In this document: piece by piece, positions 1 to 8,563 of the stretch
Layout of the letters: every line of letters begins with the position of its first letter
Position numbering within the stretch: the stretch's first letter is position 1
NCBI GenBank assembly: GCA_902510815.1
Contig: CABXDI010000011.1
Span: 1 to 39,185 of the forward strand
Source of the DNA: an uncultured Verrucomicrobiota bacterium
GTDB lineage: Bacteria; Verrucomicrobiota; Verrucomicrobiia; Verrucomicrobiales; DEV007
DNA length: 39,185 nt
Reading direction: 5' to 3'
Notes under the pieces: generated by a model
What the model was told of the DNA's origin: nothing
Databases searched by the model: none
Seen by the model: the letters and a program-made list of their open reading frames with translations, nothing else
Program-made: the position numbers and the translations under genes

Positions 1-2
1 AA

Positions 3-353
3 GTGATACCATTCTTAAATCAAATATATAAAAGAGACATTAGCAAAACGGTCCTAAGGGCATCCAAGCTCGCGTCTATAGAATCAGAATTCATCGATGA
101 AATTTTATTAGAATCGAATTTTTCATGGGCTTTGGAACCAAAACTATCTGTTGGTAAATTGAGAGACACCAATAAGGCACTGCAGTCTAGAATTATTTTG
201 AATTGGCTTAGGAGGCTTTCGGTTCCTGATGTTGGGAATGCGGAAGTTGATCTTGTTAAAACGCTTTTAAATAAAGAGGGTCCTGCAAAAATAAATTTGC
301 CAAGAGGCAAATATGTACGCAGAAGAAATAAATTAATATTTTTAGATGAATAA
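3..353 (+). CDS. tilS: tRNA(Ile)-lysidine synthase, C-terminal fragment (5' end outside window)
   Basis: This reading frame is open from the window edge, so it is the C-terminal part of a longer protein and the GTG at base 3 is not a real start. The last ~60 residues fit the C-terminal substrate-recognition domain of TilS: a run ending NWLRRLSVPDVG, then a conserved stretch around GPAKINLPRGKYVRRR and a final short strand. TilS converts the wobble cytidine of tRNA-Ile(CAU) to lysidine with ATP in the cytoplasm. The catalytic PP-loop (SGGxDS) would lie upstream and cannot be seen, so the call rests only on the C-terminal domain. Its TAA stop abuts the stop of the convergent hydrolase gene with no base between them. 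Confidence 0.72.
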   Translation: MIPFLNQIYKRDISKTVLRASKLASIESEFIDEILLESNFSWALEPKLSVGKLRDTNKALQSRIILNWLRRLSVPDVGNAEVDLVKTLLNKEGPAKINLPRGKYVRRRNKLIFLDE

Positions 354-2480
354 TTATCTATCCGGCCAATCAAGGTGTTTTCGAAGAAAATCAAAAGTCC
401 CTTTTCCGTTGATAGTGTGAGGCCCAACAAACCATTCAATTTCGGTCTTGTTTCCAATTCCTAACTTTGCAGAGTAAAGATTTCTCACCTTAGCATACTC
501 GTATGCTACTGTTTCATCTGGAGCGACTCCGTCGAAATGGCCGCGTTCGACCATGAAAGGACGAGGTGCTATCAGTGACGCCATCTCAAAATAGTTAAAC
601 GTACTGCCTAAGTCCCATTCAAAAATTTCATATTCTCCTGTCCATACGTAGCTATAACTTGAGCGTGTGGACGCGTTTTTCCAAACCCATTCATTGAAAT
701 CTGCAGAGCAAATAGAAAGACAATAGTTTTTTACGAGTGGAGGGATTCTCATTGCTGACTTCCCACCATAGGATAAGCCATAAAAACCGATTTTTTCTTT
801 ATCAACAAAGTTTAATGATCCGAGCCAATCCGTTATCTGTTGGTGTTGAGGAACCATTATAGAGAAAAGAGTTTTTCCTATTGAATTAGCTTTAAATTGA
901 AGTCCTCTAAATCGATCCTGAAAGATATAAATGTTTTGAGGAGCAAATGTTACGAATCCGAGCTTCGCGAGTTCTGTTGAAAATGCCTTGTAGTAGTGAT
1001 GGTCCTTTTTACCAATTGTTGATTGCGGGCGTCCTTCAAGTCCATGCTGACAAACTACAACTGGTCTTTTTTCACCATCTTTATTTATATTCTTTGGTAC
1101 CGTAAGGATTCCGTAGGCAAACAAATTATTGGATCCACCAAATACATCGAGAACAACTTCATATGTTATTAAAGAGTCAGTTTCATTAAGGAGTCTAGTT
1201 TTCGGATCAGGATTAACTAATTTATCGTCAAAAATTCCGATGACTTTTTCCCCAAAATACTTTCTGTAAGTTGTCATGCTTTGCTCAAATTTATCTAATG
1301 AAGAAGTTTCCATCTTCGATAGGAATTGTTTTCGTAAATCTGCGCTTTTAGATAATAATTCTTGGTTATGCCTATTGATTTCGTCGAATGCTCTGACTTG
1401 AATGTCACCTAATTTTTCAATCGGCAGTAGCTGTGCATTATGATCTTTTACAGGTTCATCAAGATACTCACTAATGTTACCAATCGATAAGCCGGCCCGT
1501 TTGATTTCTAAATTCATTTCTTCGGGAGTGAAGCTTGGAATTTTTCCTGGTTTTCCGCCTGTTCCACTAGGCACTTTAATGATAGGTGCTGGAGAGGGGT
1601 CAATAATCAGTTTCCTTGGGATTATTAAATTGGCAATTTCTGCATCACCAAAATCGTTTAGCAACCCAAAGATATTTCGATAAGCAGGTTCATCCCAAAC
1701 GCGTTTTCTTGCGCCAAAATAACCTATGATCCACGCTTTATTAATTCTCTCATCGGTTGCAGCTGAATACATCGCAATAAGTCCGCCTTCACCATCACCT
1801 GCTATCCCTATAGATTTTTCCCCTTCATCATTTAAAGCATCTATTATCGCGGACACTTTTTGAACTTCGTAACCAATTATATGTCTTCCGAGTTCAAAGG
1901 CTGATCGATAAAGAAATTCACGATTAGTGATTTTTCGGTGCCGGGTTTTACGATCAATCAGAATTGGAACAAATACCCTATGTCCGTTAGCAGCTAGTTT
2001 TTGAGGCCTAATAGTATTTGCTAGGCTATCAGGATCAGAAATAAAGATGGTTGTTTCCTTATATCCTTTAGGCTCAATGAGAAAACCTTCCACTGACACA
2101 CCACCAAAGGCTTGTATTTTAAATAAACGAATCGAGTATGCAGGTTCATTCTTTAAAATATCACTAAGAAAAACTTTTGGGTTTCTAATACGCTGATCTC
2201 GGACTCCAATGATGTTTTTTAGTTTTTCTCTATCGGGTTTATCTGAAGATTTTTTTCTTCTTTGTATGGATTGATCAATTTTCTGTAGAAGAAATTGATC
2301 AGCAGTATCAATCATTTTTGAAGCAATATCCCCCTTCCAGGTAAGAGCTTTCGTTCCATGAAGCTCTTTAGCATGCATATATGAAGGGCAAGCTATGAAT
2401 AAGAATACGAATAAGAAAGTATTGAAAATATCGTATCGATTAGTTTCGTAAAAATTATGTAGATCCGATTTCCAATTCAT
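354..2480 (-). CDS. Secreted two-domain alpha/beta hydrolase (acetylxylan esterase/dienelactone hydrolase-like)
   Basis: A 708-residue protein with a hydrophobic segment at about residues 20-33, probably a signal peptide or membrane anchor. It contains two hydrolase-like halves. The C-terminal half (about 437-705) has an oxyanion-region HG motif (VVVCQHGLEG), the nucleophile elbow GLSYGG with Ser570, an acidic residue near 650 (GHFDG) and His688 (VGPHT), giving a full catalytic triad. The N-terminal half (about 115-260) repeats the fold's opening FGG strand but has GDGEGG where the nucleophile should be, so Ser is replaced by Gly230. The family acts on esters, often acetylated plant or algal polysaccharides; the substrate here is unknown. 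The ATG start places the hydrophobic segment near the N-terminus. It is convergent with tilS and transcribed alone or after the OB/HD gene 76 bases upstream. Confidence 0.72.
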   Translation of the reverse strand: MNWKSDLHNFYETNRYDIFNTFLFVFLFIACPSYMHAKELHGTKALTWKGDIASKMIDTADQFLLQKIDQSIQRRKKSSDKPDREKLKNIIGVRDQRIRNPKVFLSDILKNEPAYSIRLFKIQAFGGVSVEGFLIEPKGYKETTIFISDPDSLANTIRPQKLAANGHRVFVPILIDRKTRHRKITNREFLYRSAFELGRHIIGYEVQKVSAIIDALNDEGEKSIGIAGDGEGGLIAMYSAATDERINKAWIIGYFGARKRVWDEPAYRNIFGLLNDFGDAEIANLIIPRKLIIDPSPAPIIKVPSGTGGKPGKIPSFTPEEMNLEIKRAGLSIGNISEYLDEPVKDHNAQLLPIEKLGDIQVRAFDEINRHNQELLSKSADLRKQFLSKMETSSLDKFEQSMTTYRKYFGEKVIGIFDDKLVNPDPKTRLLNETDSLITYEVVLDVFGGSNNLFAYGILTVPKNINKDGEKRPVVVCQHGLEGRPQSTIGKKDHHYYKAFSTELAKLGFVTFAPQNIYIFQDRFRGLQFKANSIGKTLFSIMVPQHQQITDWLGSLNFVDKEKIGFYGLSYGGKSAMRIPPLVKNYCLSICSADFNEWVWKNASTRSSYSYVWTGEYEIFEWDLGSTFNYFEMASLIAPRPFMVERGHFDGVAPDETVAYEYAKVRNLYSAKLGIGNKTEIEWFVGPHTINGKGTFDFLRKHLDWPDR

Positions 2481-2556
2481 TCCACAAATTTACCCCAATG
2501 AATGATAAAGTGAAAAGAATATACTCTAAGTAATATTCAATTTTGATTACACTTTA

Positions 2557-3579
2557 TTAGTTACCAAATTTTTCTAGTGGTTTAACGATGTTTGATTCAA
2601 GGGCCCAGACTCTACTATAAACTTCATCAGAGAGTGGCTCTTGTTCATCATAGCCTTGGAAAATCATTTCTAATTTTGCATCGATGTTGTCAATGTGATG
2701 TAAGGCCAGTGCTTCGGGAGTCTTTGGAAGTACTGGTGATCCATATTCAATTTTTCCATGATGAGAGAGTATAAGGTGAAGCAAATGAATTCGGACTTTT
2801 TCAGATTCAGGTTCGAGAATTTTCCATTCTGCAATAGTGTTCGAATCAATTTCCCGCCATAGAGCGTTGGCAATTTCTGCGCCTATTGAAATATGACCCA
2901 TTAGTTCTGCTCTAGAATCATAGGGCATTTTAAAGCTATCATTGGGAAACGAATTTTCCCACATTTTCCCACAGTCATGGAAAAGGACTCCTGCAAATAA
3001 TAAGTCTTTATTGAGATTTGTATATGCGTCGGATAGTGCCTTAGCAGTACGCATCATCTGGGCTACATGTTCCACCAAGCCTCCCCTTCTGGCATGATGC
3101 AAGTTTCTTGCTCCTGCTGTGCGTTTAAAGCGGTCACCAAATCTATCAAGAAAGCTTAGGCAAAGAGTCCGCAATCTAGGATCACCTAGAGAATTACAAA
3201 GTTGCTCTATATATAAATAGTCCTGATTTTGTTTTTCCCTAGTTTGCTCGTCACCTGCCAAAGTTTCCTCAATCTCCTTAGGTTCTAGTTCTTTTATTTC
3301 CCAGTCTCTAGCATCTATTCCATACTCATTATTGGACCAGTGTCCTTGCACTTTGATCCATTCATTGCCTTGGAGCGACTCTGATTGGGTAAATGCGTTT
3401 GAATCTTGCCAAGCTTTTAATTTCAAGGACCCAGTTGAATCCGCAATTTCGATCTCAAAGTACGGCTTATTATTTTTAGTCAATTTGCGATGAATGCCAG
3501 AGATTTGCCCATGCAAAACATAATTACCTGGATTAGCTGCAGCTGTTTCTTTTATCTCTGATATGGTGAGTTTTTCCAT
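2557..3579 (-). CDS. OB-fold and HD-domain 3'-5' exoribonuclease, YhaM family
   Basis: A 340-residue cytoplasmic protein. Residues about 18-95 form an OB-fold nucleic-acid-binding domain of the tRNA_anti type (VLHGQISGIHRK through WIKVQGHW). Residues about 160-305 form an HD phosphohydrolase domain with metal ligands visible as His171 (GGLVEH), His201-Asp202 (LFHDCGK), His229, His273-His274 (LSHHG) and an aspartate near 297-300. This architecture matches YhaM/CBF1, a 3'-5' exoribonuclease that trims mRNA and can also degrade DNA. The length is close to the usual ~310-340 residues. The ATG start gives the N-terminus expected for the family. All metal ligands are present, so it should be active; the exact substrate is inferred. 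Confidence 0.82.
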   Translation of the reverse strand: MEKLTISEIKETAAANPGNYVLHGQISGIHRKLTKNNKPYFEIEIADSTGSLKLKAWQDSNAFTQSESLQGNEWIKVQGHWSNNEYGIDARDWEIKELEPKEIEETLAGDEQTREKQNQDYLYIEQLCNSLGDPRLRTLCLSFLDRFGDRFKRTAGARNLHHARRGGLVEHVAQMMRTAKALSDAYTNLNKDLLFAGVLFHDCGKMWENSFPNDSFKMPYDSRAELMGHISIGAEIANALWREIDSNTIAEWKILEPESEKVRIHLLHLILSHHGKIEYGSPVLPKTPEALALHHIDNIDAKLEMIFQGYDEQEPLSDEVYSRVWALESNIVKPLEKFGN

Positions 3580-3703
3580 GGCTTGGATTTTTAAATCCTA
3601 TAATAAGCATAAATAAGTTCTTTTCAGTCGACAATAGTTAATAAAGGTTTAATATTTACCATAACGAATGAAAGATTCGTACTAATCTTCCGTTTACATA
3701 ATA

Positions 3704-3826
3704 ATGGGTATTCAATGGTTTCAGGTTTTTATTTGTTTAGCTGGGCTTGCTATCCCGGTGGGTGTTTTATTATTTGCGGCTGCTGATACAGCTAGGGCGC
3801 AAAAAGAGAGCGCTAAAAAAGAATAA
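3704..3826 (+). CDS. Putative 40-residue single-pass membrane microprotein
   Basis: An ATG reading frame of 40 codons ending in TAA. The first residues include MGIQWFQVF, followed by one hydrophobic helix (about residues 6-26) and a basic, alanine/lysine-rich tail ending SAKKE. This charge pattern is typical of small inner-membrane proteins with a short cytoplasmic tail. I do not recognise a family. No strong Shine-Dalgarno sequence is visible before the ATG. It lies 66 bases upstream of the zinc-ribbon gene and in the same direction as uvrB, so the three could share a transcript. The coherent helix-plus-charged-tail layout in an otherwise empty interval is the main support; a chance frame cannot be excluded. 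Confidence 0.5.
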   Translation: MGIQWFQVFICLAGLAIPVGVLLFAAADTARAQKESAKKE

Positions 3827-3892
3827 GAAAACAATCTTTTTTGCCTCAAATATAGCAATTTATTTATTTGATTGCTGATCGGTATAAAGGCA

Positions 3893-4066
3893 ATGGATAT
3901 TCCAGAAACAATTACATGTGTTGATTGTGGCCAAAAGGCCTATCTTATGACGCCGGAACCTGAATTTGGCTTCTCTGGTGGTGATTGGGTTGCTTATCGG
4001 TGTTCAGGGTGTGGAGACAGGTGGGATTTAGAAGTATCCAATGAGAATCACAATTCTGAAAATTAA
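3893..4066 (+). CDS. Small zinc-ribbon protein (57 residues)
   Basis: The protein has two Cys-x2-Cys knuckles (CVDCG near residues 8-12 and CSGCG near 38-42) separated by about 26 residues with a GGDW turn, the layout of a four-cysteine zinc ribbon. The ATG at 3893 is preferred over an in-frame TTG at 3872 because a purine-rich AAAGG sits a few bases upstream and the protein then starts right before the ribbon. Zinc ribbons of this size bind nucleic acid or mediate protein contacts; the role here is unknown. It lies 67 bases before uvrB in the same direction. Confidence 0.68.
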   Translation: MDIPETITCVDCGQKAYLMTPEPEFGFSGGDWVAYRCSGCGDRWDLEVSNENHNSEN

Positions 4067-4133
4067 TCTCTTTGATTTAATAGGTAGTTGAATTGTTTTG
4101 TTAAATATCGAAATGCGGGTTTAGTCAACCAAG

Positions 4134-6245
4134 ATGGCGTCCTGTTTTCATTTACAATCTGATTACGAGCCACGTGGTGATCAAAGGCAGGCTATTGACA
4201 AATTAGTAAAGTCATTATGCTCTGGCAATAAACACCAAACACTTCTTGGTGTTACTGGTTCTGGGAAAACTTTTACTATGGCTAATGTCCTTGCTGAAAT
4301 TGGCAAACCAACATTAGTCATGTCACATAATAAGACATTGGCAGCCCAACTCTATTCAGAGTTTAAAAACTTTTTCCCAAAAAATGCCGTTGAGTATTTC
4401 GTTTCATATTTTGACTATTACCAACCCGAAGCATACATCCCTAGGAGTGACACATATATTGAAAAAGACTCTTCAGTTAATGATGAGATAGAGAGGTTGC
4501 GGCTTTCTTCAATGGGGTCTCTTCTTACGAGAGAAGACGTCTTAGTAGTGGCAAGTGTTTCCTGTATTTATGGATTAGGATCTCCAGATGATTATAAAGA
4601 AATGATGTGTCCTGTTCATGTTGGAATGCAAATGGAAAGAGATCAATTATTAACTAAGCTTGTTGAAATGCTTTATGAAAGAAATGACGTTGCATTTGCT
4701 CGTGGCCAATTTCGTTCTCGAGGAGATGTCGTTGATATTATTCCTGCTTACTTAGAAAATGAGGCCATTAGAGTCGAATTTTTTGGAGATGAAATAGATA
4801 GATTATCCATATTCGATCCTTTGACTGGGAATGTTTCAGCGAAAATTGAAAGTTATAATTTTTATCCTGCCAAGCAGTTTGTTACACCAGCAGAAAAAAT
4901 GACGAAAGCTATTAAAGAGATAAGAAAAGAACTTGAAGATCAGGTCGCATACTTTGAGAAAAATAAAAAGTATATAGAGGCACAGCGAATTAGACAAAGA
5001 ACGGAATACGACATCGAAATGATGCAAGAAATGGGGTTTTGCCAGGGAATAGAAAATTATTCTAGACATCTAAGTTCAAGGGATCCTGGATCAAGGCCCT
5101 CAACCTTATTAGATTTTTTCCCTGATGATTTTTTGACAATAATCGATGAATCTCATGCCACTGTTCCACAAGTAGGCGGAATGTATGAAGGTGATAAATC
5201 TAGGAAAACAACATTAGTGGATTATGGTTTTAGGCTACCTAGTGCTTTAGATAACAGGCCACTTAAGTTCGACGAGTTCATGAGTCTAACTGGTCAAAGG
5301 GTTTATGTGAGCGCAACACCTGCGCGATTTGAAATAGAAAATAGTAAAGTTGGTAATGATACCTACATACCGCGTCAGGCTAAACAAAAAGGTAAATCTA
5401 AGGCGTTACCAAAAATTGTGCCTCGCATTTCTGGTTCTTCTCAAAGCGTTGGAAAATTTAATGTTTCAGAAAAAGGTAAAGATCTCGTAGTTGAACAAAT
5501 TATTCGTCCTACAGGCCTACTTGACCCATTAGTAGAGATTAAACCTTTGAAAGGACAGATAGATGAAACTATTGACCTTTGTAGGGGGGTTGCTGATTCA
5601 GGGAACCGTGTTCTTGTAACGACTCTAACAAAAAAAACTGCAGAGGATCTTACAGACTATTTAAGGGATTTAGATTTTAAGGTTAGATATCTGCACAGTG
5701 ATATAGGAGCCATTGAAAGAGTTGAGATACTAAGGTCGTTGAGGGCGGGTGAATTTGATATTCTTGTTGGCATTAACCTTTTGAGAGAAGGGTTGGATTT
5801 ACCAGAAGTATCTCTAGTGTGCATACTCGATGCAGATAAAGAGGGATATCTTAGGAGTGAAACTTCACTTATTCAGACTGCTGGAAGAGCTGCAAGGCAT
5901 GTTGATGGGAAAGTTGTGCTTTTTTGTGATGATTTTACAAAGAGTATAGAAGGTTTGGTTAATATTACTGAATACAGGCGAAGAAGGCAGATAGAATATA
6001 ACGAAAAGCATGGCGTTATTCCTGAGAGCGTTAAACGCGCAGATCAAGAGTCTCTTCATATACATAGTGAAGGTGCTCAGGTTTCAAAGAATATTGTTTC
6101 AGATAAGGATGGAGACATTGATGTGCTTCAGGTTATTGGTGAGTTAAAGGATGAAATGCAGGAAGCGGCTTCAAAGTTAGAATTTGAAAAAGCGGCTCTC
6201 ATAAGAGACCAAATTGAAGAATTAAAGAAATTATCAAATAAATAG
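4134..6245 (+). CDS. uvrB: UvrABC system protein B (excinuclease subunit)
   Basis: A 703-residue UvrB, the DNA-damage verification helicase of nucleotide excision repair, which takes damaged DNA from UvrA and recruits UvrC. Visible motifs in order: Walker A GVTGSGKT (39-46), the beta-hairpin start YFDYYQPEAYIP (92-103), the DExH-like box IIDESH (336-341), helicase motif III SATP (393-396), VVEQIIRPTG (452-460), motif VI QTAGRAARH (581-589) and a C-terminal UVR coiled-coil domain (about 668-700) that binds UvrC. An insert of about 45 basic and serine-rich residues lies between SATP and VVEQ (roughly 404-450). The ATG start fits the family N-terminus. It is cytoplasmic and DNA-associated. The lack of an obvious SOS box upstream is only a visual impression. 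Confidence 0.97.
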   Translation: MASCFHLQSDYEPRGDQRQAIDKLVKSLCSGNKHQTLLGVTGSGKTFTMANVLAEIGKPTLVMSHNKTLAAQLYSEFKNFFPKNAVEYFVSYFDYYQPEAYIPRSDTYIEKDSSVNDEIERLRLSSMGSLLTREDVLVVASVSCIYGLGSPDDYKEMMCPVHVGMQMERDQLLTKLVEMLYERNDVAFARGQFRSRGDVVDIIPAYLENEAIRVEFFGDEIDRLSIFDPLTGNVSAKIESYNFYPAKQFVTPAEKMTKAIKEIRKELEDQVAYFEKNKKYIEAQRIRQRTEYDIEMMQEMGFCQGIENYSRHLSSRDPGSRPSTLLDFFPDDFLTIIDESHATVPQVGGMYEGDKSRKTTLVDYGFRLPSALDNRPLKFDEFMSLTGQRVYVSATPARFEIENSKVGNDTYIPRQAKQKGKSKALPKIVPRISGSSQSVGKFNVSEKGKDLVVEQIIRPTGLLDPLVEIKPLKGQIDETIDLCRGVADSGNRVLVTTLTKKTAEDLTDYLRDLDFKVRYLHSDIGAIERVEILRSLRAGEFDILVGINLLREGLDLPEVSLVCILDADKEGYLRSETSLIQTAGRAARHVDGKVVLFCDDFTKSIEGLVNITEYRRRRQIEYNEKHGVIPESVKRADQESLHIHSEGAQVSKNIVSDKDGDIDVLQVIGELKDEMQEAASKLEFEKAALIRDQIEELKKLSNK

Positions 6246-6305
6246 AATTACTAATAGTGTATTATCTTTATTGGAAGAGTTGATACTTAGTAGTAAATTA
6301 GTTCT

Positions 6306-7367
6306 ATGGTCAGAAAATATTTAAGTATCTTCATTACGTGGTCTTTTCTGACGATAGTCGCCTTATCAGAAGTTAAATTTTTTAAAGGGGCTTGTGATGC
6401 TTCAGCGGCGGTTGCCTTGGATTCTGACACAATATTAGTAGCTGATGATGAGGATAACTATCTAAGAATTTATTCATACAATGATCCAGGTCTTCCAATT
6501 TCAAGTTTTTCTCTTGATGATTTTCTCGGAGTTGTTGATTCATCTCATCCAGAATCAGATATAGAGGCATGTACTCGTGTAGGGAATATCATTTATTGGA
6601 TTACTTCTCATGGTCGAAGTAAAAAGGGTAAGTGGAGAAGTAGTAGGTATAGATTATTTGCAACAGAAATTCTTAAAATAAATGGAAATTACAAATTAAA
6701 GCCTTTGGGAATACCATGTCTTAACATCATTGATGCATTGCTAAAATTAGATGATCTAAAATTACAAAAAAATATAGGTGTAGCAGGAGAGGATTCAGGA
6801 AGAAAACTCGCACCCAAAGAATACGGACTAAATATTGAGGGGATGACGATAAGTGCTGATGGGAAGGATCTATATATAGGCATGAGAAACCCAGTACCTG
6901 GAAATCGTGCTATTCTCATTCCTTTGAAAAATATAGAGGATGTTATACTAAGAAAATCTGATCCTAAACTAGGGGCTCCTATTTATTTAAACTTGGCTAA
7001 TAGAGGGATTCGATCGATAGAGTATTCAAGTGCCCATCAAATGTATTTTATAATAGCTGGATCAATTTCTGGTGAAGACAACTCGTCAATCTACTCTTGG
7101 AGTGGAGATATAAAGACGAATCCTAAAACTATAATGCCATTCTCAAAGCTAAACCCTGAGGCGATTGCTCCAATTAAAGATTCAAAGCAGTTATACGTGT
7201 TGAGTGATGATGGAAATGTTAAGCACCGAGTAAAGCCCAATGAGACTAACGATCAATTAATTAATGGAGCCAGTTCCTGTAAGTCTTTAAAAGATTATAA
7301 AAAGAAAAGATTTAGAGTTATTAGCTTAAATCCTAAAAAAATTCCTAATAAAATTGGTGATTTTTAA
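6306..7367 (+). CDS. Secreted DUF3616-like beta-propeller protein
   Basis: A 353-residue protein with an N-terminal signal peptide (hydrophobic ~8-20, then ALSE). The mature part begins with a FKGACDASAAV stretch and contains ILVADDEDNYLRIY, IEACTRVGNIIYWITSHGRSKKG and LNIEGMTISADGKDLYIGMRNP, all typical of DUF3616 proteins, which are predicted beta-propellers. No enzymatic activity is established for the family. Paired aspartates in the propeller strands suggest calcium or a metal site. It is probably periplasmic or outer-envelope. It begins 60 bases after uvrB and ends 53 bases before the vWA gene; neither gap contains a convincing terminator. It could instead be an esterase-like phytase-type propeller, but the ADDEDN/SHGRSKKG pattern favours DUF3616. 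Confidence 0.68.
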   Translation: MVRKYLSIFITWSFLTIVALSEVKFFKGACDASAAVALDSDTILVADDEDNYLRIYSYNDPGLPISSFSLDDFLGVVDSSHPESDIEACTRVGNIIYWITSHGRSKKGKWRSSRYRLFATEILKINGNYKLKPLGIPCLNIIDALLKLDDLKLQKNIGVAGEDSGRKLAPKEYGLNIEGMTISADGKDLYIGMRNPVPGNRAILIPLKNIEDVILRKSDPKLGAPIYLNLANRGIRSIEYSSAHQMYFIIAGSISGEDNSSIYSWSGDIKTNPKTIMPFSKLNPEAIAPIKDSKQLYVLSDDGNVKHRVKPNETNDQLINGASSCKSLKDYKKKRFRVISLNPKKIPNKIGDF

Positions 7368-7420
7368 GTTATTATTTAAAAGAGATTAGTGTTTATAACC
7401 CTTGAGAGTAAATTAAAATT

Positions 7421-8554
7421 ATGGATCCAGCTCCAACAAAAAAACTATCTCCACTTAACAAAGTTGATGCTGGACTGATAGTTGAAAATCATGATTTAAG
7501 CTTAACTGAAGTTATAAACGAAGGAGGGCAAAAGAACTCGAAATTTTTATCCCTTGGAGTTGCCGTATTACTTCACGTAATCTTGTTTATCATTCTTGCG
7601 TTGATAGTCCTTGTTAATTTTGAGAATCAACAAATTGAAATGGTTGTTGAAGCCGGAGCTCAGAATTCCACCCAACAAATTGAAAAAAAATCTTTTGCTC
7701 AAAAGGTCACGAATGAAAAGCCGTCTCCACCTTCTAGGCCGATTTCCCCACATATTACGGCGACTAATGCTTCTTCTGTAATATTACCTGACGTAACGGT
7801 TCCTACTGAATCACTCGCTTTTGGAAGTGGATTTGGAGATGGTTTTGGTATTGGTGGTTTTGGGGATGGAAGTGGTGGAGCCAAATTTTTTGGTACAAGT
7901 GGTGGTGGAAATCGAATCATTCTCGTAATTGATACTTCCACTAGTATGAATAGTAATTGTGGAGTTGAAGGCATTGCGGCTTTGAGAAGAGAGATTGTTA
8001 AAACGATGTCTTCTTTATCTCCCAATGTTCGTTTCAGTATCATTTGTTTTGGTAAAGACTGTGATGGTTTCGATTCTCAACCCGTTGTTGCTAACGCAAG
8101 TAACATTGCTCGTGCAAAAAATTGGATGAAGGCCTATTTTATTAATAAGAAAGGGGGCGGCCCATTTGATAGAACCAGGACTTCGGAATGGGGCGCTAAG
8201 GGAAAAGATAATAATGGTATTTCGTATTTTCCGATTATGCCTGATTCTATTAAGGCACTTGCAGGCACTAGCGGCGGTTCAAGAATGGATCTCGCCTTGG
8301 TTGCAGCATTTCTTCAAAAACCAAGTTCTGTTTTTCTAATTGCTGATGGGGCTCCAGGAACTTCTAAGGGTGGTCAAAAGTTAGGGAATAGTGCTATCGT
8401 AGACCTTATTTTTCAAGAAGCTAAACAGATTTATAGAGGTCAGTTACCTAAGGTCAATTGCATCAGTGTAAAAGGCATTGGAGAAGCTATTCTTAAGGAT
8501 ATATCTAAGAGATTTAGAGGTAATTACAAAGCTATTGACCCCTCAAAGATATAA
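7421..8554 (+). CDS. Membrane-anchored von Willebrand factor A domain protein
   Basis: A 377-residue protein with a cytoplasmic N-terminus of about 41 residues, one transmembrane helix (about 42-66), a linker rich in Pro/Ser and then Gly/Phe (about 100-163, with the repeat GFGDGFGIGGFGDGSGG), and a C-terminal vWA domain. The MIDAS motif is DTSTS (171-175), and a second aspartate is in FLIADGAPG (309). The usual MIDAS threonine is not obvious; Ser-Gly-Gly-Ser near 284-287 may replace it. Such proteins display a metal-dependent protein-binding domain outside the membrane. The linker layout resembles TonB/ExbD-like periplasmic spacers, but no ExbB/D neighbour is present. Partner and role are unknown. 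Confidence 0.72.
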   Translation: MDPAPTKKLSPLNKVDAGLIVENHDLSLTEVINEGGQKNSKFLSLGVAVLLHVILFIILALIVLVNFENQQIEMVVEAGAQNSTQQIEKKSFAQKVTNEKPSPPSRPISPHITATNASSVILPDVTVPTESLAFGSGFGDGFGIGGFGDGSGGAKFFGTSGGGNRIILVIDTSTSMNSNCGVEGIAALRREIVKTMSSLSPNVRFSIICFGKDCDGFDSQPVVANASNIARAKNWMKAYFINKKGGGPFDRTRTSEWGAKGKDNNGISYFPIMPDSIKALAGTSGGSRMDLALVAAFLQKPSSVFLIADGAPGTSKGGQKLGNSAIVDLIFQEAKQIYRGQLPKVNCISVKGIGEAILKDISKRFRGNYKAIDPSKI

Positions 8555-8563
8555 ATTATAGAA

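Noticed and set aside
3664-3680. Hairpin ACGAAT/ATTCGT upstream of the 40-codon frame
   Set aside because: Only six base pairs and no T-tract; no match to a known regulatory element.
3872-3892. TTG start giving seven extra residues on the zinc-ribbon protein
   Set aside because: The ATG at 3893 has a better placed purine-rich site and the added residues show no domain content.
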